Assembly (NCBI GenBank): GCA_002493945.1
Contig: DLAL01000035.1
Coordinates: 1 to 27,377, forward strand
Direction of reading: 5' to 3'
Source: Porphyromonadaceae bacterium UBA7048
GTDB lineage: Bacteria; Bacteroidota; Bacteroidia; Bacteroidales; Muribaculaceae
DNA: 27,377 nucleotides
In this document: piece after piece, positions 1-8,838 of the stretch
How the letters are laid out: the number at the start of each line of letters is the position of its first letter
Position numbering within the stretch: position 1 is the first letter of the stretch
Notes under the pieces: model-generated
What the model was told of the DNA's origin: nothing
The model's database searches: none
Seen by the model: only the letters and a program-made list of their open reading frames with translations
Made by a program: the position numbers and the translations under genes

Positions 1-100
1 AACTTTTTTCAGAACGAGACAGTGAATTCTTTTTCCGACAGTAGTACAGGGAAAATTCTCCCTTCTGTTCCGTCTGCTTTACCAGTCAGAAAAAGGACGG

Positions 101-150
101 GTGCGCAGGAGACACGGCAGGCTTTAAAACCTGCCGTGTCTCCTGCGTAC
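101..150 (-). terminator. Rho-independent terminator after the outer-membrane barrel gene
   Basis: An 18-bp perfect inverted repeat (104-121 and 130-147) has an 8-nt loop. It extends to 21 bp with one G-U pair (101-121/130-150). Reading leftward on the minus strand, the hairpin is followed within a few bases by a run of five T (complement of the A run near 92-96). It lies about 35 nt past the final stop of the barrel gene, so it most likely ends that transcript. The first 90 bases of the window hold nothing else I can support. Confidence 0.85.
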
Positions 151-184
151 CTGTGTCATTAAAACAGTCCGGAGGGGGACCGGA

Positions 185-3091
185 TTATTTCTTCTTGGGC
201 TGGATATTCAGGCGGTACTGCACCGACAGCATCACGTAGCGCGGCAGAGCGTTGGTGTAGCTCACCGTGCGGCCCGACGCCGTCACGGCATAGTTGACAT
301 TCGACAGCTTGTGGAGCAGGTCGAAACCGTCGAGCATGAACACCAGACGGCTCTTCAGTATCGGCGGACAGTAGCTCACGCGCATATTCCATATCGGGTC
401 GGTCGTGTCGAGCTCGCTCACTCCGTAGCCGCGGCGCGTGTAGCACATGAAGTCGGTGCTGATGCCGAAGCCTGCCGGCAGCTTGAACACACCTGATATG
501 CCGTAGTTCACGTGGTTGGCATCCAGGTTGTTGAAGCCTTCGCGCGACGACGTGGTGTGGCGGTTGGTGAAGTCGCAGCGCAGCTGCAGACTCTGGTCGT
601 GGAACTGCCATCCGAGCCTGAACTTCTCGCTGAGAGAGCGGTTGTTCACCTTCGAGAGCATGGGAGTGTCGACGTTGACACCTATCATGTCAGACGTGCG
701 GGCTATGTTGAGGTCAGTTTCCGACCACAGCGTGAACTGCTTCTTCGTGCCGAACTACCAGCTCAGCTCGTTGGTGAACGCCACGGTGCGGTTGCCCCCG
801 ACGTTGTACATCATGTTGCGCCGCACGCCCGTCGAGGTGTCGTAGTTGAAGCCGCGTGTGAGCGCGTTGCTCGTGTGGCTGAAGCTGCCGTAGAGGATGT
901 TGTTCAGCGTGGGATGTGAGTGGGGAGTGTAGCTCCAGCGCACGAGGTGGCGGTGTACCAGCTCGGACTTCAGGTCGGGATTGCCCGTGTAGATGTTGAG
1001 CGGGTCGCTGTCGTCGGTCACATCTATCATGTCGGCCATTCCCGGCAGATTGGTGTTCAGTCGGTAGCTGTACCGGATCATGTTGCGGTAGCGTCGTCGT
1101 CCGTTTGTCTCCTTGCCGTTGAAGTAAAGCTCTACCATGGCGTCCCATATCGAGTAGACGTCCACGCTCAGATTGGTCTTGGACAGGAGGTAGTCGCGGC
1201 TGTTGCGCCTGTAGTCGAAGTGGCGGTGCGTGAGCGACAGTGACGGACTGATGTTTACATTCACCATCTCCTTGTCCGACAGGTCTTTCCGTATCATCAG
1301 GCGCGGAGCGATGTTGTGGGTGTTGTCTATCTCGCGCGACGTGTAGCTGTTCGCCGGGTCGAGAACGGCGAGGTATCCTTCGGGCACTACGCCGTAGATG
1401 CCCATGTTCTCCAGTCGGTCGAGCGCGTACATATAGGAGTCCTTGACGACGTCCGTGAACGAGTAGTCGTACGCTATCTGGAAGTATCCGAAGGGCAGCA
1501 TGGCGTTGTACCTCAGATTGCCGGACAAATCCAGTCTGTGGTTGGGCGAATTGTCGGTGTACTGGCGTCGGCGCTCGGCGGCCTCGGGATTATTGCCGTA
1601 GTTGATGTCATAGTCGCGCCACAGCTCCTCTTTCTCTGAGGTGTACGATGCAGCGAATCTCAGCGACAGATTGTCGGAAGTCTTGGGTATTGAGTATGTT
1701 ATGCCCGGCGATATAGAGCCCGACAGGAGTCGGCGCCAGCCGTCGCTGCGTGTCCGCGCGCGGTTGATGACCGTCTCGAGCAGTTCGGGCGACCCGTCGG
1801 AGTAGAGCGCGTCGAGAATCTCGGCGCTGATGCAGTCAGGCTCCTTCGAGAACGCTCCCGAGATGTCCGATGCCGAGTTCTTCATATGCTGATAGGAACC
1901 GGACGCCCAGACACCCAGACGTATCTTGTCGAGCGCGGCATAGAAGCTGTGATGAGTCTGCAGGCCTGTCTCGCGGCTGCGGCTGTTGCTGAACGAATTG
2001 TCGTACGTGTCGCCGCCGGGCAGGAAGTTGGTCCTCGCCGTGGTGGTCCGCTGCCTGTTCAGGCTCTGCCGGAATATCAGCGAACCCTCGGCCGAGCGCG
2101 TTTCCTCGGGGTTCTCGTAGCTGTAGTCCGCGGCCGCCATGCGGTGTTCCTTCGTCCCCGAGGGCATCATCTCCGGAGTCCAGGTGTCGTTCTTGCCGGG
2201 CTGGCGGTTGTCGTTCAGATTGTTGGCGTTGCCTACGAATGTCAGGCGCGTGGTGGCGTTGAACCATGACGCGAATATCTTGCCCATGTAGCGGTCCTTG
2301 GTGCCGTAGCCGCCCTGCAGGTTGAGCATCAGCCCCATGTTGTACTCCTTCTTGAGCTTGACGTCCATGGTCAGCACCTTCTGGCCGGCGAAGTTGTCCA
2401 TCTTCTTGTCCTCGGTCTTCTGTCCCTGGTATACCTCGACATTCTTCACCGTGTAGGCCGCAATATTCTCCAGCATCAGGTTGTTGTTTCCGTCGAGGAA
2501 TTCCTTGCCGTTGAGCAGCAGGGACTCCACGAATTCGCCGTTCACCTTTATCTGTCCGTCATTGCTCAGCTCGGTGCCGGGCAACTGCGCTATCAGCGCG
2601 TCAAGCATCGACCCTTCGGCCAGCTGGAAGGCGTCGGCGTTGTACACGACCGTGTCGCCCTTGTTGTAGAACTTGATTTTTGACGTGGTCACCGTCACTT
2701 CCTTGAGCATCCTCGGGGCGCGCTCGAGGAAGATGGTCGGTATGGTGCGGTTGCGTTCGCGCTTGCCTATGTTTTCCACCCGGTACGTCACTGTCTCGGT
2801 CTTGTAGCCGTCGCAGCAGACGTCGAACACATAGGTCGAGTCCCTGCGCGGCACCTTTATGAAGAAGTTCGACTCGGTCACAATCTCTCTGCCGCGGTAT
2901 GCCCGGCCCTGATTGGCCGGAATACTGTCTTTCACAGCTCCCGTTGAGTCGTAGAGAAGCACTACGGCCTCGGTAAGGTCGAATTTGCCGACGGACTCTT
3001 TCACGCGGCCATAGAGCCACAGTTCGTTCTCTTCGGCCAAAGCGCTCATGCCGCAGAGCAGGGTCAGACAGATTGCAAAAAGTTTTTTCAT
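185..3091 (-). pseudogene. Outer-membrane beta-barrel protein (TonB-receptor-like), interrupted by an in-frame TAG
   Basis: Reading from the ATG at 3091, the product has a signal peptide (about residues 1-19, MKKLFAICLTLLCGMSALA), a carboxypeptidase-regulatory-like beta-sandwich (about 25-130), a plug-like region (about 135-245, with GDTVVYNADAF and LLLNGKEFLDGNN) and a long barrel. This is the Bacteroidetes outer membrane beta-barrel family related to TonB-dependent receptors. No TonB box is obvious and the transported substrate is unknown. Codon 779 (755-757) is TAG. Beyond it the same frame continues without a break for 189 residues to a TAA at 185-187, including the expected end of the barrel (VQYRLNI). 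Stopping at 755 would remove the last strands, which barrel assembly normally needs. A sequencing error, a recent nonsense mutation or amber suppression could each explain it. An internal ATG at 688 could start only a useless fragment. The gene stands alone, with its own promoter and terminator. Confidence 0.8.
755..757 (-). other. Premature in-frame amber codon in the barrel gene
   Basis: On the minus strand the codons around this site read Asn-Glu-Leu-Ser-Trp, TAG, Phe-Gly-Thr-Lys-Lys. Reading frame and protein similarity are unbroken on both sides, so this is a single substitution and not a frameshift. TAG is one change from CAG (Gln), TAC/TAT (Tyr) and TGG (Trp). Confidence 0.85.
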
Positions 3092-3122
3092 AATATCAGT
3101 CGCTTATTATCGTAAAACTTTG

Positions 3123-3130
3123 CAAAGATA
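3123..3130 (-). promoter_or_regulatory. Promoter -7 box for the outer-membrane barrel gene
   Basis: The minus strand reads TATCTTTG here, matching the Bacteroidetes -7 consensus TAnnTTTG, about 32 nt upstream of the barrel gene ATG. A TTTG lies 15 bp further upstream (3146-3149), closer than usual for a -33 element, so only the -7 box is well supported. Confidence 0.6.
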
Positions 3131-3419
3131 ACCAAAAAATCCATACAAACTATAAAATCATAACAAAATGTTCGCCCCCCTATTTTCTTGCGTAACCCAC
3201 AGAAATACAGCAAGATAGGCAGGATATACACAATATGGTGTATTTCACCTGTGAATCATTTGATATCCCGGAGTGAAGAAACCTTGGAGGAACGGGCGGA
3301 AATGCGTTTATGACCTGCTACTCCTTTTTTGTTAAAGATATGAAAATCCGATTATGCAAAAAGAAGTAAATCAGCATAATACGCTAAAAGATATCGAAAT
3401 TCTTTTTGAATTCTTTTTT
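3131..3419. other. AT-rich intergenic region without a gene
   Basis: This gap separates the AlbA_2-type gene from the barrel gene, both on the minus strand. It is much more AT-rich than the flanks. I see a 6-bp inverted repeat (ATACAC at 3226-3231, GTGTAT at 3238-3243) and a 7-bp inverted repeat (3351-3357 and 3374-3380) with a 16-nt loop. Neither has the T run of a classical terminator. I see no open reading frame of note. Confidence 0.5.
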
Positions 3420-5045
3420 TTATGCCAGTGAGTAGCGTCTGTTGCTTTTGGGCCCGCTTGTCAAAAGCATACCTTTCCGTACCATATCATAAATCAGACG
3501 TTGAATATCTTTATGCTCGATGTCAGGAAGCCGAATTTCAATCTCACTGATTTTGCTGTTGGGATGCAGCCTAAGATCCTCTTCAATCAGAGCTTTGAGG
3601 CGATGAGGTTCAATAGTTTTAAGCGTTGTGGGGACATTGAGCCGCGCGTTGTTAATCAACTGTGGATTGACAACATATTGAGTGCCTTTCTTTACGCCTC
3701 TCTGAAGAACCAGCCCATTGGAAACAAGGTTATCAACGTAATTACGCAGACGACCGTTCTCCGGCAGCTGCAGCAATTTTGTCAGATCTGTGGATGATAA
3801 CTTTTCATTAACCGCGATGAGCCCGAATGCAATCAGATTCTTTTGTGACAAAGCCGGATATGTCCGGTTTACAAAATCAAACAAGGGCAGAAGCGATTGA
3901 TTCTGAATTGTCGAATACTGTGTCACTTTGACGTTGGAAAAATCGGATTCCGGTATGGGCATCGGCTTGGCATCCATCGCGTTAAGTTCGTAGCCCGAGC
4001 CTTCTCCCTCCATCAGACATAAATCGCTCATCAAGCGGATGAGATGCGGATTCCTTCTGAGTCTCTGATGCAGGATATTGTCTTTTGTCACACCGTAAGG
4101 AAAGCTCCCGGGACTGGATATTTCCATCCGGTCCGGATATACGGCAATCATGATATCGCCTGAAATGGTGTAACTCTTGTGAGCAAAAGCGTTGATAAGG
4201 AGTTCCCTTATCACTTTAGGGTTATAATAACGAACTGCTTTTCTAAATAAACCTATTTGAATCTCATACGAATATTTGAGTTCAGTAGCCTCTTCTTCGA
4301 TTTCGAGCAACAGTTGCTCAGGATTAAGAGTATTGTCATGCCAATCGACTTTTCGTATCTTTTGTTCCCGGCTATCGTATACGATGTACTGGACGGTTAT
4401 AGGATATGAAAGCCGATTTCTCTGACCAGCATTTCCGAGCCATAGGACGCCTAAGTTTGTCAGTTTATCCCCGTCGATAAGCGCATAATTATCAAGTATT
4501 TCAGCATCGCACATTTGCTTAATGTGCTGCCGTACCCGTGCGGATGCACGTATGGAATCACAGAGTGAGTGCACCCTCGCTTCCGGAACGGAAGAGAGAA
4601 GATGACTGGTCACGACCGTTTCCCAATGATAGTCTTCCTTCTCTTGAGCTACGCTGCGGAAATCTTCGCTTCGCATAGGTACATTTTGATCTCCGACACG
4701 TATATAATATCGGCCATCTGAGGTTGATGCGAATGACTTTACTGATGGAAATACTTTGATAATGAAATATGGCTCGCCGGCTTCGGTCATGAGAATCCCT
4801 GATGATTCCATCGCTACATTGTAGCAATTGCTTGTGAGCCGTTTAAGTGCATCTACGTGCTTTTCCTCAGTCAAAGTCTGTCCGGCAAGCGGAGCATGGG
4901 TCTTGTCCTCAAAGCCTATATAGAGTTCGCCTCCTCTTGAGTTAGCAAATGACACACAACATACGGCAAGGTCTTTGATACCTTTGTCTGTATCAATTTT
5001 ACGGATGGACTTGAAATCAAGTGTTTGGCTTTCGTGTAATTCCAT
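3420..5045 (-). CDS. ATP-binding protein with AlbA_2 (Schlafen-like) and RecG-C-like domains
   Basis: This 541-residue protein begins with an AlbA_2/divergent AAA domain (about residues 1-130: ESQTLDFKS, SFANSRGGELYIGFED, GRYYIRVGDQNVPM). A C-terminal RecG/HATPase_c_4-like region follows (about 275-355: RELLINAFAHKSYTISGDI, DRMEISSPGSFPYGVT, RRNPHLI). The last 150 residues look like winged-helix DNA-binding segments. Such proteins are usually annotated as ATP-binding or putative transcriptional regulators and are common in accessory DNA. Some relatives belong to defence loci, but the role here is unknown. It starts at an ATG 33 nt after the flippase stop, so it could be the last gene of that operon. 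Its composition is much more AT-rich than the genes upstream, which suggests later acquisition. Confidence 0.8.
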   Translation of the reverse strand: MELHESQTLDFKSIRKIDTDKGIKDLAVCCVSFANSRGGELYIGFEDKTHAPLAGQTLTEEKHVDALKRLTSNCYNVAMESSGILMTEAGEPYFIIKVFPSVKSFASTSDGRYYIRVGDQNVPMRSEDFRSVAQEKEDYHWETVVTSHLLSSVPEARVHSLCDSIRASARVRQHIKQMCDAEILDNYALIDGDKLTNLGVLWLGNAGQRNRLSYPITVQYIVYDSREQKIRKVDWHDNTLNPEQLLLEIEEEATELKYSYEIQIGLFRKAVRYYNPKVIRELLINAFAHKSYTISGDIMIAVYPDRMEISSPGSFPYGVTKDNILHQRLRRNPHLIRLMSDLCLMEGEGSGYELNAMDAKPMPIPESDFSNVKVTQYSTIQNQSLLPLFDFVNRTYPALSQKNLIAFGLIAVNEKLSSTDLTKLLQLPENGRLRNYVDNLVSNGLVLQRGVKKGTQYVVNPQLINNARLNVPTTLKTIEPHRLKALIEEDLRLHPNSKISEIEIRLPDIEHKDIQRLIYDMVRKGMLLTSGPKSNRRYSLA

Positions 5046-5078
5046 GGCTATGTTTTTTGCTTGTCGGATTTTTTCAAA

Positions 5079-6494
5079 TCATCGCTTTATAAGTCCTCGC
5101 GGCAGCGCCAGCAGCGTCGGCGGCAGCATGATGAGCAGCGTCCACCACGGGCCGAGCAGGTAGTAACCCGTCAGGGTGAGGGCGCCCGTCAGACAGCAGA
5201 GTAGCAGCAGCCTGACGATGCCGGGGCGCAGGCGCAGGCCGTAGCGGTAGCGGTACACCGCATAAACGATGCCGAGATAGGCCGCGTACCACGCCACATA
5301 GCCTATGCCCAGGCCCGTAAAGCCCCACGCCGTATACAGGGGGATGTACAGCGCAAGGTAGACTGCGGCGCTCGCCGTCTCGGTGATGATGTACAGGCGT
5401 CCGTCGCCGCGCGCCAGGATGGCGTAGGCTATGCACCACGACGCGGCTCGGAAGAACACGCCCGTCGCGCCTATGAACACGAACGGAAGCGCGGCGTCGA
5501 ACTTCGATGAATAGAGGATGTTGAGAATCAGCTGACTCGTGCATACGAACGTCACCACGACGGGCATCAGCACCCACAGCGCTATCTTGATTTCGTGCGA
5601 CACTATCACCTCCATGCGCCGCAGATGCTGCGCCGAGGCCGAGAGACGGGGATAGTACTCCATGGCTATGGAGGTGAATATCATCCCCACGTAGGTGTTC
5701 ACCAGGGTGAAGCCGGCCTGATAGACACCCACCGTATCGCCCGAATAGCAGCGGTTGAGGTAGATGACGAAGACGTTCGACGCCAGCAGGGTCACAAAGG
5801 TGCTGACGGTCATGTAGAAGCCCAGCGACAGCATCGTGCGGCCCTGACGCCACGCCTGGCGCAGGCTGACGCGCACTGCCGGGATGTCGCGGTCGCGGTA
5901 TACGTACGTTATGACATAGGCCATTATGGCGCCTCCGGCAAGCAACGGCACCACGCCGTCGAGCCTGAAGAAGTAGAACATCGGCACTGCGAGGACGAAC
6001 ACAGCGACAGCAGTCCATGTCGATGCCGATGCCAGGTCGCGGAAGCGCTCATAGGCTCGCATGACGGACAGACGGGCGTTGCACAGCGACTGCGACAGCA
6101 CCATCACTGACAGCACGGCGAAAGCCCACCAGTGGCTGTAGTCGCCGAAGGCCCAGAGGCTTATCAGCGGAGAGAACAGTATCACGGCGCCCATGCCGGC
6201 CACGCCCGTGAGCCGCTGGAGCTTCTTCACCACGGCCACGGTCTCGGGACCGCGCACCGTGTCGCGGTTCTGCGAGAGGTCGCGCACGGCGCTCTGCTGA
6301 AGCCCTATCTGCGCCGTGCTCGCCAGGAGGTCCATAGTCGAGTTGTATATCGTGATGAGGCCCACGCCTACGGGTCCTATCCACAGGGCCGCGAGCTTGG
6401 TGCGCACCACCGAGCAGAGTATGGTGATCATCTGCACGCTGCCGAATATTCCCAGCGCCTTGAGGACCTTGGCCGTAGTCGTCGATGTAGTCAT
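5079..6494 (-). CDS. Wzx-like polysaccharide/O-antigen flippase
   Basis: This is an integral membrane protein of about 471 residues with some 12 hydrophobic segments. Near the N-terminus is the hallmark region GPVGVGLITIYNSTMDLLAS, followed by IGLQQSAVRDLSQ. It belongs to the MATE-like MOP superfamily of oligosaccharide flippases (O-antigen/lipid III translocase type), which move undecaprenyl-linked glycans across the inner membrane. The glycan is not identifiable from sequence. I chose the ATG at 6494, two nucleotides after the stop of the EnvC-like gene. A GTG at 6509 would add five residues and overlap that gene by 13 nt. The tight spacing indicates translational coupling with the upstream envelope genes. 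No glycosyltransferases are nearby. Confidence 0.85.
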   Translation of the reverse strand: MTTSTTTAKVLKALGIFGSVQMITILCSVVRTKLAALWIGPVGVGLITIYNSTMDLLASTAQIGLQQSAVRDLSQNRDTVRGPETVAVVKKLQRLTGVAGMGAVILFSPLISLWAFGDYSHWWAFAVLSVMVLSQSLCNARLSVMRAYERFRDLASASTWTAVAVFVLAVPMFYFFRLDGVVPLLAGGAIMAYVITYVYRDRDIPAVRVSLRQAWRQGRTMLSLGFYMTVSTFVTLLASNVFVIYLNRCYSGDTVGVYQAGFTLVNTYVGMIFTSIAMEYYPRLSASAQHLRRMEVIVSHEIKIALWVLMPVVVTFVCTSQLILNILYSSKFDAALPFVFIGATGVFFRAASWCIAYAILARGDGRLYIITETASAAVYLALYIPLYTAWGFTGLGIGYVAWYAAYLGIVYAVYRYRYGLRLRPGIVRLLLLCCLTGALTLTGYYLLGPWWTLLIMLPPTLLALPRGLIKR

Positions 6495-6496
6495 GG

Positions 6497-7891
6497 TCAG
6501 CGGAGCCACTCGGCCGGATTGAGTTTGTCTTTCTCGTGGCGCACCTCGAAGTGCAGGCGCGTGCGGTTGTCGTCGGCCGGGTCGGAGTATATGCGTCCCA
6601 GAGCCTGGCCCTGCGATACGGTCTGCCCCTTGCGCACGTTCAGGTCGGATATTCCGGCGTAGACGGTCAGGTACTCGCCGTGGCGCACGAGCACCACGTT
6701 GTTGTAGCCGTCCATCACTATCACCATCGACACTACGCCCGGATATACTGCCACAGCCGATGCTCCGGCGGTGGTCTCGATGTCGATGCCGTTGTTCTGC
6801 ACCTCGACCTTCGAGAGCTGTCGGTGGGTATGGCGGCCGAAGTCCGACACAATCACAGCCGGACCGCTCACGGGCATGGGCAGACGGCCCTTGGCCGAGG
6901 CGAAGTCGGAGGCGACAGGCTCGTCCTTGGGCCTGACGGGAGTCACCTGTACAGGCTTCTGAGGCTGTACGGGCGTCGTCGCCGACGGCTCATCTTTTCT
7001 GACCGGAGTCCGGTCTTTTTTCTTCTTTTTATTCTGCTCTTTGGCCGCCGCTATGCTGTCCTCGCGGGCCTTCTTAAGACGCGCTTCCTCGGCAGCCTGA
7101 CGACGGCGGCGCTCCTCTTCTGCCGCCTGCTGACGGCGACGCTCCTCCTCGGCGGCCTTGCGGGCCTCTTCCTCGATGATGCGGTTGAGTTCGTCGTCGA
7201 GTCTGCGCGCACGCTCCTGCTGCTCCGTCAGCACTTCCTCCAGCCTCCGCGACTGGCCCTTGAGCTTGTCGACGAGGTCTTTCGACTCCAGACGGTCCTG
7301 CTCCAGCTGCCGGGTGCGTGCGCGCACTTCGGTCAGGTCGGCCTCCCTGACCTTGCGGACGCTGTCGAGGCGCGCCTTCCGCACTTCGAGGAGCGCGGCT
7401 TCTTTCTTGAGGTCGCGAGCCGTCTCCGACTCCCAGCTGCTCAGCTCCTTCAGGTAGCGCATGCGGCGCCGGGCCTGCTCGAATGACGATGCCGAGAAGA
7501 TGAACGCTGTGGACGACGCCGTCTGGCGCTGGCGACGGATATTGCGCAGCGACGATGCCAGCGACTTGCGCAGCGCCTCGATGCGAGCTTCGGTCCGGAC
7601 CACGCTGTCGGCTATGCGGCGGGTCTCACGCGAGAGGGAGTCCACGCGGCGGTTGAGCCTGCGCACCTCGCGCGCCGACTCTGCCACCTTGGCGTCGAGA
7701 GTCTCGTAGCGTGCCAGCTGGCGGCGTATGTCGGCAGCCGTGCTCTGTATCTGACCTTTGGTGCGGCGCATGCGCTCCACGTTCTCACGCTGCTCCTTAC
7801 GCACGGTTTTCGACGTGCGCGGCCGGGCACCTTCGGCGACGAGCAGAGGCGCACACAGCAGCAAAGCGATGAGAAGATGTCGTGCTGACAC
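6497..7891 (-). CDS. EnvC-like murein hydrolase activator (degenerate M23/LytM domain)
   Basis: This 464-residue exported protein has a signal peptide (about 1-22), a long coiled coil (about 28-285, very rich in Arg, Glu and Ala), a Lys/Pro-rich linker (286-330) and a C-terminal LytM/M23 domain (about 340-464). The zinc ligands of active M23 peptidases are mostly missing. The usual HxGxD is NNGID (366-370, Asp kept), the usual YAH is YAG (411-413), and the usual HxH is RLH (445-447). That pattern matches EnvC-type activators, which stimulate amidases during cell separation rather than cutting peptidoglycan themselves. The only plausible start is GTG at 7891: an in-frame TAA lies just upstream and no ATG precedes the signal peptide. 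It sits 41 nt downstream of the DUF4292 gene. Confidence 0.88.
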   Translation of the reverse strand: MSARHLLIALLLCAPLLVAEGARPRTSKTVRKEQRENVERMRRTKGQIQSTAADIRRQLARYETLDAKVAESAREVRRLNRRVDSLSRETRRIADSVVRTEARIEALRKSLASSLRNIRRQRQTASSTAFIFSASSFEQARRRMRYLKELSSWESETARDLKKEAALLEVRKARLDSVRKVREADLTEVRARTRQLEQDRLESKDLVDKLKGQSRRLEEVLTEQQERARRLDDELNRIIEEEARKAAEEERRRQQAAEEERRRRQAAEEARLKKAREDSIAAAKEQNKKKKKDRTPVRKDEPSATTPVQPQKPVQVTPVRPKDEPVASDFASAKGRLPMPVSGPAVIVSDFGRHTHRQLSKVEVQNNGIDIETTAGASAVAVYPGVVSMVIVMDGYNNVVLVRHGEYLTVYAGISDLNVRKGQTVSQGQALGRIYSDPADDNRTRLHFEVRHEKDKLNPAEWLR

Positions 7892-7932
7892 TTGCGTTAC
7901 GGTGGTTTAGAACGGTTGAGTAAAGGCGGTTT

Positions 7933-8838
7933 TTATTTGAGCAGTTTGAAAATCTGTTCTGTGGTGATGCGGGTGGCACCGCGCGGTATCCGCGGTTTCG
8001 ACGGAGCTGCGCCGGTGTTCCATGCGGCGCGTCCGAAGGATGTCGTCACTGTGGCGGCTACGGCGTGCTTCCCGGCTGTGCCGTTGATTTCGAGCGATGA
8101 GGCTGCAAGTCCGCATCCTGTCTCGTCGAAACTCATGTAGGTGCCCGACAGTGAGTTGTCAGCGGCCTTGACGTCAATGCTCATAAGGCGCGGTGCCCCG
8201 AGGCTGAGGTCAGCCGGCGATACGAATGTATAGCTCCACTCGTACTTGTCCGACTGCCATGCCGGCGAGACGGTGACGGACGTCAGTTCGTCGTCAAGCG
8301 CCTTGGCATCGAAGGAGAACATCTGCGCCGCACTGCTGCGTGCCGTTCCCTTGCCGGGCTCGAACGCCTGTCCGAGCATCACGCTCTGGAGGTCGGCGAG
8401 GGTCAGCCCCAGCCTGGTCGTGAACGTGTGCATCGATTCCTTGTAGTACTTGCCGAGCGGTTTCGACACGATGATGACCGAGTCGTTGTCGGCGTACATC
8501 GATGCCGCCTCGATGAAGAGCATCTTCACTGTCAGCGCCATACACTTGCCGTACACCATCGTCAGCGTGCCCGACACGCTCGTTTTCTTGGGCTTGGTCA
8601 GACTCACCTTTACGGGAACTTCAACGTCGGTCCACGGTGTGTACGATTCGGTCATAAGCCGGAAGTCGGCCGCGGCCGAGCGCGCCGGAGTAGGCGAGAC
8701 TGTCTGCTCGTGTCCGGGAACGGTCTGCTCCTGAGGCGCGCGGGTCTGCTTGCCGCTGCGGCAGCCTCCAAGTGTGAGTATCAGGGATGTGGCTGTCACG
8801 GCCGCCACAAGCCGGAGTATGTTCGCTGTTGATGTCAT
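7933..8838 (-). CDS. DUF4292 family lipoprotein
   Basis: This 301-residue protein has a signal peptide ending in a lipobox (LTLGGC, Cys26), so it should be lipid-anchored in the envelope. The body (about 55-300) matches what I know of DUF4292, a Bacteroidetes family of LolB/LppX-like fold whose function is not established. Features seen include an amphipathic beta-rich domain, a MTESYTPWTDVEVPVKVS segment and a later YFxxSMHTFTTRLGL-like stretch. The ATG overlaps the stop of the TPR gene (ATGA), indicating translational coupling. Association with a TPR protein and an EnvC-like protein is a common Bacteroidetes gene order and points to a shared envelope role. Confidence 0.82.
   Translation of the reverse strand: MTSTANILRLVAAVTATSLILTLGGCRSGKQTRAPQEQTVPGHEQTVSPTPARSAAADFRLMTESYTPWTDVEVPVKVSLTKPKKTSVSGTLTMVYGKCMALTVKMLFIEAASMYADNDSVIIVSKPLGKYYKESMHTFTTRLGLTLADLQSVMLGQAFEPGKGTARSSAAQMFSFDAKALDDELTSVTVSPAWQSDKYEWSYTFVSPADLSLGAPRLMSIDVKAADNSLSGTYMSFDETGCGLAASSLEINGTAGKHAVAATVTTSFGRAAWNTGAAPSKPRIPRGATRITTEQIFKLLK

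Noticed and set aside
755..757. Genome-wide reassignment of TAG as a sense codon
   Set aside because: The RNase H gene at 23750-24439 ends with TAG at exactly the expected C-terminus, so amber works as a stop in this genome.
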